This document shows, in pieces, positions 46,711-56,400 of a stretch of 64,000 bases of DNA. How positions within the stretch are numbered: position 1 is the first letter of the stretch; every line of letters starts with the position of its first letter. The stretch covers positions 310,001-374,000 of the forward strand of contig NZ_JAANBD010000025.1 of the NCBI RefSeq assembly GCF_011089885.1, in the 5' to 3' direction. A program made the position numbers and the translations under genes. The DNA comes from Thioalkalivibrio sp. XN279. Lineage in GTDB: Bacteria > Pseudomonadota > Gammaproteobacteria > Steroidobacterales > XN24. Under the pieces are notes generated by a model, which was not told the DNA's origin, ran no database searches, and worked only from the letters and a program-made list of their open reading frames with translations.

Positions 46711-49625
46711 CAGTCGTTTTTCCTGAACTTCCAATTCTTGTTGTCGCAGTAGGCACGCATGTCGCAGCTCTGGCACAGCTTGGCCGGGCGTGCTTTGATC
46801 TGGTAGTCATGCCGCTCGATACGCGTGACGATATCGTCGAAGCGCGCGATGGTCTTGCCAATGGCGCGGTCGTCCTTGCTGAAGGAGACGTAGGGGTTGC
46901 CGCCGTCCTCGCCAGTGTAGTAAAGATGCATCCGGCTGACCTTTTGGCCGGTGCGCTCTTCCACCAAATGAGCGTACACTTCCAGCTGGCTCTGGTACTG
47001 ACGCAGGCGATCCCGATCCTTCTCCATATCGGGCTTCTTCTCCGACTTAAAGTCGATGATCTCGACCGTGTCATGCTCGCCACGAATCAGGTCGACGCTG
47101 CCCTTGAGGATATACTGGTCCTTGATCAGCGAAATCTCGACCTCGGCTTCCTTGATGCGACCCCAGTTGCCGTTCTCGCGCTCGTAGTAGCGCAACACGT
47201 GCAGCAGCGCCGCCTGCTGCGAGGATGGCGCAAGGTAGACGCGCTCCTTCTTGGAGATCATCGCGTAGTTTGCCGAGAACCAGCCTTTGATGGCGTCGAA
47301 ATTGATGGTGCCTTCCTCGCCGCGCAGCACGGTCTTGTGGATGTCCTCGATGGTCTGGTGCACCAGCGTGCCGAAGAGCATCGGGCTCTCACGGATGGGC
47401 GCGAACTCCAGATCCTTGAAGAAGCGATACTGCTCGGCGCAGTTCTCGAACACGTTGATGTGCGAAGTGAAAGAGTACTCGCGCTTGAGGTTGATCTGCT
47501 TGACGGCCTCGAAGGTCAGGGCTGAAAGATCGATGTCACGCCAACTGGGGAGCTCGTAAAACAGGCGCTCGAAATACTTCGACGGCGACTTGCCCCGGCC
47601 TTGCTTTTCCTGCGCCGCCAGCACGAGCAGGTTCTGCGCACGCGAAAAGGCCGTGTAGAACAACCGCCAGAAGTCGAAATTCTTGATGTGGTCGAGCGGC
47701 TCGAAGCGTCCCTTGGACAGGTGGCCACCATCCTCCAGGAGGACATCCAGCGTGCTGTACTGTTTGCGCGGCACCGCCTCCAGCGAGCCGCACACGACCA
47801 CCGGGAACTCCAGCCCCTTGGACTGGTGAATGGTCAGGAACGAGACGCAACCCTTGGGCGCGTATTCGGCTTCGTCCTCGTACTCGCCGATGCCGCCGTC
47901 CCGCAGGAAGCGCAGGAACTGGTTGAACAGATCACGCAGATTTTTTTCCAGCCACTCGGGGTTGAGCACGCTGACAAAGTGCAGGTACTCGAACTTGGTG
48001 AGCAATTTGGAGAAGGTCCCAAGGTTGCGCGCGGCGCGCCCTTTGTCCACGCCTTGCACAGCCTCCTCAGTGAGGAAGTGCGAGAACAGCGGGAACTGCA
48101 GCAGTTGGTAGAACAGTCCGGAGAAGGAGTAGTCGGTGTTCTGCGTGAGCACGGCGTGGCGCTTGGCCAGCGGACGTGCCCAGTCCAACAGCGGTTTGTT
48201 TTCCGGTTTGCGCAGCTCGTCGATGAAGGGCTTGAAGCACTGGTGGTCGTAAAAACCCCAAATGGGCAGCGTGACGCCTTCGGCCCATGCCCGCACCTTG
48301 GGGAACTGCGGGAACAGAAAGATCAGCGCGCCGATCATCAGGCGGATCTCCTCGCGCTCGAAAAACATGTTCGAGCGGGGGGAGAACACGGGCACGCCCT
48401 CGGCTTCAAGGAAACGTGCGAGCGCCACCACCTTGTCGTTCTTCACCGAGCGGAACAGGAAGGCCGCCTGATTCCAGTCCGAGAGCTTGCCGGATGCCTT
48501 CAGGCCGTTGAGGAAGGCCAGCACCTCGGCGTGCCAGTTGGTGCTGTCCCCGTTGTCGTTGCTGGCGGCCAGCCGCACCGCCGTGGGCATGTCGAGAAAG
48601 TCGTCCTCGCGCGGGACGATCTGCTTAGCGAAGCGGAAGACGCGTGTGCCGTCGTCCCAGGTCTGTTCCCGCATCCACTCGTTGTAGAAGCGGATGATGT
48701 CCGGGTGTGAGCGGTAGTTGACGGTCAGTTTGACCTGCTTGCATTGGCCGTCGTCGAACAGCGCGGGGAACTCCAGAATGTTGCGGATAGTGGCCCCGCG
48801 AAAGCGGTACAAGCCCTGGTCATCGTCTCCCACCACGCACAGATTGCGGCGTTCTCCGGCGAGCAGTAGGAGGATGCGTTCCTGGATGGTGTTGGTGTCC
48901 TGGTACTCGTCCACCATCAGGTAGTTGAGCTTGTCGCGCAGCTGCGCCAGCACCTCGGGTCGCTTCTCCAGTAGTTGCAGCGCCTCGTACTGGATGCCGG
49001 AGAAGTCCAGAGAGTTGTGCTCGTGCAGCAATTCCTGGTATTTGGCAAAGCAGGCGGCCAAGGCACGAATTTCCGGCTCTGGAGCCGCCGCCAACGTGGC
49101 GACGTCAAGCGCCTCCTCGCTGACCTTGTTGACCCACTTGAGCAGGTTCTCCGACTGTGCCCATCGGCCCGTCTTGTCATCGCACATGACGAGCTGGGCG
49201 TCGGGCAGATCGCGGAAGTCCTTGATGTGCTGGTAGATGAAGTACTGCTGGTCGAACTGATCGAACAGCGTGAAGCTGCGCTTGAGACGGGTGAACTCGC
49301 GGAAGTCCTGCAGCAGCCGCAGGCAGATCGAGTGGAACGTGCCAAGGTACATCTCGTTCAGGTTGAACTTGATGCCCAGATCGCTTAGCCGATTGGAGAT
49401 GCGGGTCGTCAGCTCACGCGCGGCCTTGTCGGTGAAGGTGACGACGAAGAGCGACTCTGGCGCGACAACCTTGTGCGTGATCAGGTAGACGACCCGCTCG
49501 ACGAGCATGAAGGTCTTGCCGGAGCCGGGCCCCGCAATGATGAGCACCGGGCCATCGGTAGCGAGGATGGCCTCAAGCTGTTGTGGGTTAGCCTTTGACT
49601 GGAGGGCGGCGGCGCTGCTGGTCAT
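46710..49625 (-). CDS. UvrD-like helicase with C-terminal RecB-type (PD-(D/E)xK, 4-Cys) nuclease
   Basis: A 971-aa SF1A helicase-nuclease fusion. Helicase motifs in order: AGPGSGKT (31-38), LMVDEYQDTN near 237, VGDDDQGLYRFRGA, and SFLTIHQSKGLEFPVVV near 600. The C-terminal domain has the nuclease motif EIIDFKSEKKPD near 860 and a terminal Cys cluster, CQSCDMRAYC, as in AddB/Cas4-like Fe-S nucleases. It overlaps the HTH gene upstream (ATGA) and mod downstream, an unusual fourth member of a type III operon. Confidence 0.9.
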   Translation of the reverse strand: MTSSAAALQSKANPQQLEAILATDGPVLIIAGPGSGKTFMLVERVVYLITHKVVAPESLFVVTFTDKAARELTTRISNRLSDLGIKFNLNEMYLGTFHSICLRLLQDFREFTRLKRSFTLFDQFDQQYFIYQHIKDFRDLPDAQLVMCDDKTGRWAQSENLLKWVNKVSEEALDVATLAAAPEPEIRALAACFAKYQELLHEHNSLDFSGIQYEALQLLEKRPEVLAQLRDKLNYLMVDEYQDTNTIQERILLLLAGERRNLCVVGDDDQGLYRFRGATIRNILEFPALFDDGQCKQVKLTVNYRSHPDIIRFYNEWMREQTWDDGTRVFRFAKQIVPREDDFLDMPTAVRLAASNDNGDSTNWHAEVLAFLNGLKASGKLSDWNQAAFLFRSVKNDKVVALARFLEAEGVPVFSPRSNMFFEREEIRLMIGALIFLFPQFPKVRAWAEGVTLPIWGFYDHQCFKPFIDELRKPENKPLLDWARPLAKRHAVLTQNTDYSFSGLFYQLLQFPLFSHFLTEEAVQGVDKGRAARNLGTFSKLLTKFEYLHFVSVLNPEWLEKNLRDLFNQFLRFLRDGGIGEYEDEAEYAPKGCVSFLTIHQSKGLEFPVVVCGSLEAVPRKQYSTLDVLLEDGGHLSKGRFEPLDHIKNFDFWRLFYTAFSRAQNLLVLAAQEKQGRGKSPSKYFERLFYELPSWRDIDLSALTFEAVKQINLKREYSFTSHINVFENCAEQYRFFKDLEFAPIRESPMLFGTLVHQTIEDIHKTVLRGEEGTINFDAIKGWFSANYAMISKKERVYLAPSSQQAALLHVLRYYERENGNWGRIKEAEVEISLIKDQYILKGSVDLIRGEHDTVEIIDFKSEKKPDMEKDRDRLRQYQSQLEVYAHLVEERTGQKVSRMHLYYTGEDGGNPYVSFSKDDRAIGKTIARFDDIVTRIERHDYQIKARPAKLCQSCDMRAYCDNKNWKFRKND

Positions 49626-49834
49626 TCCGCCCGCTCGTCGTCATCCACCATCGCCCTGCCGATGCGGCTGGCGATCCACTTGTCCAGGTCGCCGCGTCGG
49701 AAGCGCCAGGTGCCGCCCAGCTTGAATGCGGGAATCTTTCCGCTCGATGCGAGGCGGTAGACCGTGCGCTTGCCTGCCTTCAGGTAGGCGGCAACCTCGT
49801 CAATCGTGAGGATCTCATCCGGCTGGTCGCTCAT
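49622..49834 (-). CDS. Small excisionase/MerR-type HTH protein (HTH_17)
   Basis: A 70-aa DNA-binding protein with the classic pattern LTIDEVAAYLKAGKRTVYRLASSGKIPAFKLGGTWRFRRGDLDKWI, a winged helix of the helix_turn_helix_17/excisionase family. The ATG at 49834 (MSDQPDEIL) is preferred over one four codons upstream because GGGAAAG lies 6 nt before it. It is the first gene of the type III operon and may be its regulator, perhaps via the repeats upstream, or an excisionase. Confidence 0.82.
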   Translation of the reverse strand: MSDQPDEILTIDEVAAYLKAGKRTVYRLASSGKIPAFKLGGTWRFRRGDLDKWIASRIGRAMVDDDERAE

Positions 49835-49893
49835 CGGCTTTCCCATGTCATGTGTGCTGCGCTTGGTTCCTGCTATATGCTGTCATGATATTC

Positions 49894-49920
49894 CAAACTT
49901 ATGCAGACTTGAGCAAACTT
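49894..49920. promoter_or_regulatory. Three 10-bp-phased heptamer repeats in the divergent promoter region
   Basis: CAAACTT, CAGACTT and CAAACTT occur at 49894, 49904 and 49914, exactly one helical turn apart, between the HTH_17/type III operon (minus) and the GHKL ATPase gene (plus). Weak candidate promoters lie on both sides (TTGGTT with TGATAT at 17 nt on plus; TTGCTC with GAATAT at 17 nt on minus). The array would be bound from one face of the helix. It is a likely operator. Confidence 0.5.
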
Positions 49921-49957
49921 GGCATCAAGATTGGTGCCTGACCCAGAGGGAGTGCCC

Positions 49958-52900
49958 GTGGCGTCGAACTACGAAACAATTTGCGAGGAGAACCGGGAAA
50001 GCTACGGCACAAAAGGCGCTCAGAAGTCTGGGAAGCTGGCCGCTGGGCTGTACGACGACCGCACGCACTTCATCTTCGAGTTGCTGCAAAACGCCGAGGA
50101 TGCCCTCGGTCGGCGTGGCGAGTGGAACGGATCACGCAAGGTTACGTTCACACTAGCCCCGACCCGCCTGACGCTCTCGCATTTCGGTAAGCCGTTTGAC
50201 GAGGCAGACGTCCGAAGCATCTGCGATATCGCCGAAAGCACCAAGAACGAGTCCTCCATCGGCCGCTTCGGCCTCGGCTTTAAGTCCGTCTACACCGTTA
50301 CTGATCTTCCGGAGATTCACTCTGGCGATGAGGACTTCTCGATTGAGAACTATGTCTTTCCGAAGCGGTTGACACGTTCGGTGCGCGCGGCGGACGAGAC
50401 GCAGATCATCCTTCCCCTTAAGCCGGAGGACGCGAGCGCAGCGCAGGACATCACGGCGGGGTTCCGCCAGTTGGGCCCTAGCGCACTGCTGTTCCTGCGC
50501 CACATTGACGAAATCAACTGGAGCGTCGAGGGGGGCGCGTCGGGGTTCTATCTGCGCAACACTCCGGAATCGCTCGGTCCCAATGTCCAGCGCATCACGT
50601 TGATCGGCAACGAGGATGATCGGGAGGAAGTGGATCAGAACTGGCTGGTGTTCCACCGCGACATCTTTTCTGCCGAGGGGCACAAGGTAGGACGCGGGGA
50701 AATTGCCTTCTCGCTGGTTGCGGTAAAGGACACCCCTGGTCGCTGGGCAGTGCAGCCGCTGGCCAAGTCGGCGTTGGTGGTTTTCTTCCCGACGGTGGTT
50801 GAGAGCCACCTGGGCTTTCTCGTTCAGGGGCCGTATCGCACGACGCCAAGCCGCGACAACATCCCGCCCGGTGAGCCGTGGAACCTGCATCTGGTCAAGG
50901 AGACCTCCAGCCTCCTGGTGGAAGCGATGCGCTGGATGCGGGACAACGCATTGCTGGATATCGCGGCGCTGCGCTGCCTGCCGCTTGACCGTGGGAAGTT
51001 CCCAAAGGGGTCGCGGTTTGCGCCGATGTTTGACGCCGTCCGGCAGGCGCTTCAGGACGAGGAACTGCTTCCAACCTTCGATGGCGGGCATGTCACCGCC
51101 CGGCAGGCCAAGCTGGCGCGAACGCAAGAATTGCGCGAGCTGTTCAGCCCGGGACAGGTTGCGGCGCTGTTCGGTTCGGAGGCTGCCGCCTGGTTGTCAG
51201 GCGACATCACCCAGGACAAAGCACCCGAGATTCGCCAGTACCTGATGCGCGAACTCGACATCGACGAGATCACGCCGACAAAACTGGTATCGAGCCTTAC
51301 GAAGGCGTTCCTTGAGGCGCAATCCGACGAGTGGGTATTGCGGCTGTACGAGTTCCTGAGCGGCCAGGAGAGGGCACTGCGTCGCCATCTGGACACTATT
51401 CCGCTCATCCGCCTCGATGACGGGACGCACGTCGTCGCTCGCGAGAACGGAAAAGCCAAAGCCTTCTTGCCCGGCACCATTGCCACCAGTTTCCCGACGA
51501 TGCGCCGCGCGGTGTGTGCGACACCTGAGGTTCGCTTGTTCCTTATATCGCTGGGCATCAGCGAACCTGATCCGGTGGACGATGTTATCTGGAACCTCCT
51601 GCCGAAGTATCAGAAGCAAGAGGTGGATGTGGGCGACGATGCCTACGCCTCCGATATAGAGCGCATCCGTGCAGCTTTCAACACCGACTCAGCCGCGCAG
51701 AAGGAAAAGCTCCGGTCCGCCCTGCGCGATACCAACTTTGTTATGGTGGTCGACACCGGTGACGATGAAGCCTATGTCGCTAAGCCTAGCGAGGCTTACA
51801 TCGCGACCGACCGCCTGCAGCAGCTTTTCGCAGGCGTGCCCGACATCTTCATCGTCGACAACGAGTACGACTGCCTGCGCGGTGAAGAGATTCGTGACTT
51901 GCTGGTGTCGTGTGGGGCAAGCCGTTACCTCATTCCTGAAGCAGCACGATCGGGACTTGGGAATTCCGAGAAGGAGCAGATTCGCAGAGAAACAGGCCTT
52001 GAACGTGCGAGCTGGGAAAACCAGCCAGAGGACTTCACCCTTCGCGGACTGACAGAGCTGCTGGAGTTTTTGCCAAAACTGCAACCCAAAGATGCCGCAG
52101 CCCGAGCAAAGGTGCTCTGGGAGGCCTTGGCCGATCTGGAGGCGCGCGGCACTGCTGCCTTCTACGGATCCTACAAGTGGGGCTATTTCCACGAGGCAAA
52201 GACTGCTCGATTCGATGCCTCCTTCGTCCGGACGCTCAACCCGGTCGCCTGGGTGCCGAATGCCGACGGCGAACTTGTGCCTCCTGGGCTCGTCGTGTTC
52301 GATACCCTCGGCTGGAAGCCCAACCCGTTCCTGCAGACCAAGATCACCTTCAAACCACCGATCATCGATCAGCTTGCCAAGGAGGCAGGCATCGACCCGG
52401 CCATTCTCGATCTGCTACGAAGAGACCCCGCTATTGTAGCCGAGCTTACGTCCCGACTGAGCGCGAATCCGACGCCAGAGACCGACGAGCCGCTCGATGG
52501 CGACGTGTACGACGGTGCAAAAGATCTTTACGGCGATGATATGCCGGATATCCCGCCGGGCACCCCTGATCCGGACGATGGTGAGGGCGTGGGTACGGGT
52601 GCAGGAGGTGGTGGCCAAGGGCGCACTGGTGCGGGGGCTTCGCGCGGGGTTAGCCAGGGCGATGGGAGTGGCCACGGTAGCCGCGGAGACAAAGGCGGTG
52701 GCAAAGGCGGCGGGCAAGGAAAGAGGACACCCGGCCATGCCGGGGGGCGGCTGTTCATTTCCTACGTCGGCACGCACCCCGATGATGATGGCCCCGACCC
52801 CGATGGCCTCGATCAGGCAGAACGGATGGAGATCGAGGGCAATGCAATCGATCTGATCATTGGTCTTGAGCCAGGACTGCACCGCACGCCGGAAGGCAAC

Positions 52901-53185
52901 CGAGGTTTTGACCTCTTCGAGGCCGACAGTAGTGGCAGGCAGATTCGATGGATCGAAGTGAAGTCGATGACGGGCACCTTGGAAGATCGCCCCGTGGGAC
53001 TGTCACACACGCAATTCGACTGCGCGCGTAAAAAGGGCGATGCGTACTGGTTGTATGTGGTCGAGCGCGCAACCGATCCGGCACAAGCCCGCGTGCTCAG
53101 AATTCAGAACCCCGTTGGCCACGCCCGGACATTCACATTCGACCACGGCTGGCGCGAAATAGCACGAACTACTCCGGCCGGTTGA
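49958..53185 (+). CDS. GHKL (sacsin/HSP90-like) ATPase with C-terminal DUF3883-type nuclease fold
   Basis: A 1075-aa protein. Residues 1-200 are a GHKL ATPase with N-box ELLQNAEDA (41-49) and ATP-lid motif GRFGLGFKS (102-110), as in sacsin-type bacterial proteins. A long alpha-rich middle follows, then a Gly-rich linker around 850-920. The C-terminal domain holds NRGFDLFEADSSGRQIRWIEVKS, a DUF3883/restriction-fold motif with Asp, Glu and Lys. GTG at 49958 is chosen because AGGGAG precedes it; a TTG lies 13 codons upstream. Such proteins occur in defence islands; exact function unknown. Confidence 0.83.
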   Translation: MASNYETICEENRESYGTKGAQKSGKLAAGLYDDRTHFIFELLQNAEDALGRRGEWNGSRKVTFTLAPTRLTLSHFGKPFDEADVRSICDIAESTKNESSIGRFGLGFKSVYTVTDLPEIHSGDEDFSIENYVFPKRLTRSVRAADETQIILPLKPEDASAAQDITAGFRQLGPSALLFLRHIDEINWSVEGGASGFYLRNTPESLGPNVQRITLIGNEDDREEVDQNWLVFHRDIFSAEGHKVGRGEIAFSLVAVKDTPGRWAVQPLAKSALVVFFPTVVESHLGFLVQGPYRTTPSRDNIPPGEPWNLHLVKETSSLLVEAMRWMRDNALLDIAALRCLPLDRGKFPKGSRFAPMFDAVRQALQDEELLPTFDGGHVTARQAKLARTQELRELFSPGQVAALFGSEAAAWLSGDITQDKAPEIRQYLMRELDIDEITPTKLVSSLTKAFLEAQSDEWVLRLYEFLSGQERALRRHLDTIPLIRLDDGTHVVARENGKAKAFLPGTIATSFPTMRRAVCATPEVRLFLISLGISEPDPVDDVIWNLLPKYQKQEVDVGDDAYASDIERIRAAFNTDSAAQKEKLRSALRDTNFVMVVDTGDDEAYVAKPSEAYIATDRLQQLFAGVPDIFIVDNEYDCLRGEEIRDLLVSCGASRYLIPEAARSGLGNSEKEQIRRETGLERASWENQPEDFTLRGLTELLEFLPKLQPKDAAARAKVLWEALADLEARGTAAFYGSYKWGYFHEAKTARFDASFVRTLNPVAWVPNADGELVPPGLVVFDTLGWKPNPFLQTKITFKPPIIDQLAKEAGIDPAILDLLRRDPAIVAELTSRLSANPTPETDEPLDGDVYDGAKDLYGDDMPDIPPGTPDPDDGEGVGTGAGGGGQGRTGAGASRGVSQGDGSGHGSRGDKGGGKGGGQGKRTPGHAGGRLFISYVGTHPDDDGPDPDGLDQAERMEIEGNAIDLIIGLEPGLHRTPEGNRGFDLFEADSSGRQIRWIEVKSMTGTLEDRPVGLSHTQFDCARKKGDAYWLYVVERATDPAQARVLRIQNPVGHARTFTFDHGWREIARTTPAG

Positions 53186-53489
53186 TGTACCAGTCGGCCA
53201 AATTATCCAATTCACGCCCTAAAGGCCAAGGCGTCGCTATCTGGCTCAGGCTCGGCAAATGGACGCGGTTCAGTTCCGCGTTCCACCTGACACCGCTGGA
53301 GTTCAATAAGTCCTTAACCGCAACCCATCCAGGCGATCTCCTCGAGAACGGTCCGACAATCGGCAGGCAGATCATATCTTCTTCTGAGATATAGGTTTCG
53401 ACACCGTTGGGATGACCGGCACGTTTGATGATCCCGAAACACAGGTTACCTGTACATTGATTTCTGTACGCCGTCCTCGCTAAGCCCAT
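53169..53489 (-). CDS. Hypothetical protein, 106 aa, coupled to the Dna2-like gene
   Basis: No family recognised. The frame starts with ATG at 53489 inside the 3' end of the Dna2-like gene (10-nt overlap), a typical translational-coupling arrangement. The product contains ISEEDMICLPIVGPFSRRSPGWVAVKDLL and a C-terminal PWPLGRELDNLADWYIN segment, with ordinary amino-acid composition and no membrane segment. Its 3' end overlaps the GHKL gene tail-to-tail by 17 nt. The overlap and composition favour a real gene. Confidence 0.6.
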   Translation of the reverse strand: MGLARTAYRNQCTGNLCFGIIKRAGHPNGVETYISEEDMICLPIVGPFSRRSPGWVAVKDLLNSSGVRWNAELNRVHLPSLSQIATPWPLGRELDNLADWYINRPE

Positions 53490-56400
53490 CTGAACTCACC
53501 TGGGACATCGACGCGCCCGTTGCTGCCATGGTATCCAAGCGACATGGGTCTAACGTTGCCGCAGAAGGATTCAGCGAAGTACTTCAGCAGGCGCGATTCG
53601 CGCAAAACGGCGATGTCATGCGCAAGGTGACCGATCACCTCCTCCGACACCAGAACGACGAACTTCGCACGTGCACGAGATGCGATCACGTTGAAGCGAT
53701 TGAGGCTCATCAAGAACTCGTCCTCCTCGGCGATCTGGTCCGGGTCGCCGAGCGAGTAGGACGCAATAATGATGTCGCGTTGCTGTCCCTGAAAGCGCTC
53801 GACGGTGTCGACCGACTCGCGGATCGCTTCTGCGAGCGCACCCGTCGCGCCGAAAACCTGCAAGAGCCGCGTAACGATCAGCGCTTGCTGAGCACGGTGC
53901 GGTGTGACGACACCAACTGCCTTTCGGAAGAAATCAATCGCCGAGTAAGCCGTCGTCGTGGGCGGGATAGGCTGGCCAGTGCCCGCGTCGTTCTCGTTGC
54001 GGAGCTGATCCGCCATTTGGCCGTGTAGCAACAAAAGCATGGACGCGACGGCGTCCGCCTCGAAATCGTTCCGCTGGCTGCTCCTGCCGTCCTCATAGAC
54101 GAAGCACACTGCGGGCCGAGATGGGTTGAGAATGTCCGCCCACTCGTGCGTCCAGAACAGGCGCGCATCCCAGGTTGCAGGCTGTGCAGTAGGGGTGGGC
54201 GAAAGGAAGTTCAGCTCTAGCGCGGGTGAGTGACTCGTCAGCGTCGCTTGGTATCCGGACTGGCGAGCCAGACCCACAATGCAGTCGTTCGAGCGGTAAT
54301 TGACACTTAAAGGGCTCTCGGGAATCTGGTGTAGCTCCTTCCAGAAGCCGTAGATGGAACCGACGAAATCCTCGAGTCCCTTGGGTGCCTCGGCCTGCTG
54401 GATCGGCGAGAGCTGCAGCGGGTCGCCCGCGAGGACAACGCTGCCGCCGTTGGCGATACTAGCGATGGCCAAGATAGAGTGGGCCACGTCCATCTGCGAC
54501 GCTTCGTCGATGAGAATGAGGTCAAAGAATTCGCTGGTCGCTCTCCCGTTCTCGGTTGTCAGGAGGTTGTGCACTTGCTCCGACGTCGCACCGACAACGA
54601 CGACTCCATTCGGCTGCTGAAGCCGCGCGCGCAGCGCTCGCAGCACAAGCGAAGGGACGCCTTTGTTCAGTTCAAGGTCGATCGTCGGCGCGATGTTGCC
54701 CGGGTTCGCTTGGTAACGGGAGCGAACACGGAAAACATCGCACGCGCCCGGCGCGAGCGCTGCGAGATCGCGAGCGATCTCGAGTAGGACGTTGTCGATC
54801 GCCGTGTAGGTGAACGCCGAGACCAACACACGGAAAGGCCGGTTGCTTTCGAGTGCCTCGAGGACCGCGCCCACCGCGATCGCACGCACCGTACGGCTCT
54901 TGCCGGTCCCCGGCGGCCCCCAGACCAGGCGCGCCCGATGCGTGAGGGCATCCTGCCATGCCTGCCACTGCCCGTTGTTCAGGGTCAGCCCGTGCGTCGT
55001 GAGCTGCGCCCGGACGTTCCCAAGGCTCCGCGAGACCACTGATGTCGCTAGCGTGGCGGGGCTCCACAGGAACTCGGCGGCCGGGACCTGTTTACGCGAA
55101 CGACGAGCGCGCGCCCCTGCCTGCCCCGTAGCCCTCATCACAAGCGGTTTGCTAGAAGCGATGGTCGGGTTGCCGATGGCTTTCAGCGTCACGTCGAGCT
55201 TCTTGGTGAAGAAGTCGTTGTGGACCGGGTCGAGCACGACATTCTGCTCGAGGTTGACCAAGCCCGAGGCTTGGAACTCGTCGAGAGCCGTGGGCCAGTT
55301 CAAAGCGGAGGCGTCGAGGGCGATGAGGCCGTTGTTCCGGTCCAAGCCCGCGATGGTCACGCACGTCAGATCTTCAACGAGCGCGTGCCAGTAACGTTTG
55401 CCGAGACGCTGGTTCACTGTCGCGTCGAAGGCCGTGTTGCGTACGACGCCCGCGATCTTGCGGTCAAGGAGGCCCGGCGCGTTCTCGGGCACGAGCGCGA
55501 ACGAAAAGTCTCCGACCTTTGCCTTCACGTCGTGGGAGTCTGGCGAGAGCAGGTACACGCGTCGACCGACCTGCGGCACGAGCCCGAGTCTCGCGAGAGC
55601 GTCAGTTTCCGGCTGGCCGACGAGACGCTGGACCAGCCGGGCACTTCGGAACCGGGCTGCGCGTTCGTGCGCGGGCATCGCCCGCACATGCTGTACATCG
55701 AGTTCCTCGAGCGCCTTGCTCAGCTTCGTGAAGGCGAACCAGAGCTGGCCATCGGAGCTCGTACTCGGCTGACGAGACGGGGGGCCAATCTGGATCACCG
55801 GCGCGCTCTGCGTCAGGCGAGGCTTCAGGTCGGTCTCTAGCCGCTGTGCAACGGTCTCAAGGGCGGACAGTCGCTTTTTCACAGTCTCCACGTAGGTCTG
55901 CATCTGCTGTTGCCAATGCCGCGGCGTCGTGATTCGGGACCAGATCTCGTGTGCGCGCTCAGACGGAATCTGGTCGCTTAGCGACGTCGCGAAGAGTGGA
56001 TGGACGTTGAATGTCGCGACGCTCGCCGGCAGCGACGGCTGGTGGTACAGGCGAGCGACCTCGAAGAGGCTGTAGTAGTGGGGAATGGGCGCTGCCAGCA
56101 TCGAACGGATCACGTCCCGAACGATCGTGATCGGAGACCGGCGCACTATGGAATCGGGGTTCTCCAGCAGCTCCTCGGGCGGGAATAGCCAGGCTAGGTA
56201 GCTGAGGTTTTGGTTCGCGAGGATTGCCTGCAGATGACGCCCGATTACTCTTGTGAGGTGGTCGTACTGCAGAGAGTCCCATATATAGACCTGCAAGCTC
56301 GTCTGGTAGTCGGGGCGACGCTGAGGCGTGAGCCCCGCGAGGAGCGGGTTCTGCAGCGTCCGCGCGTCCTGCGTCTGACACCACTGGATGATGTCGTGGA

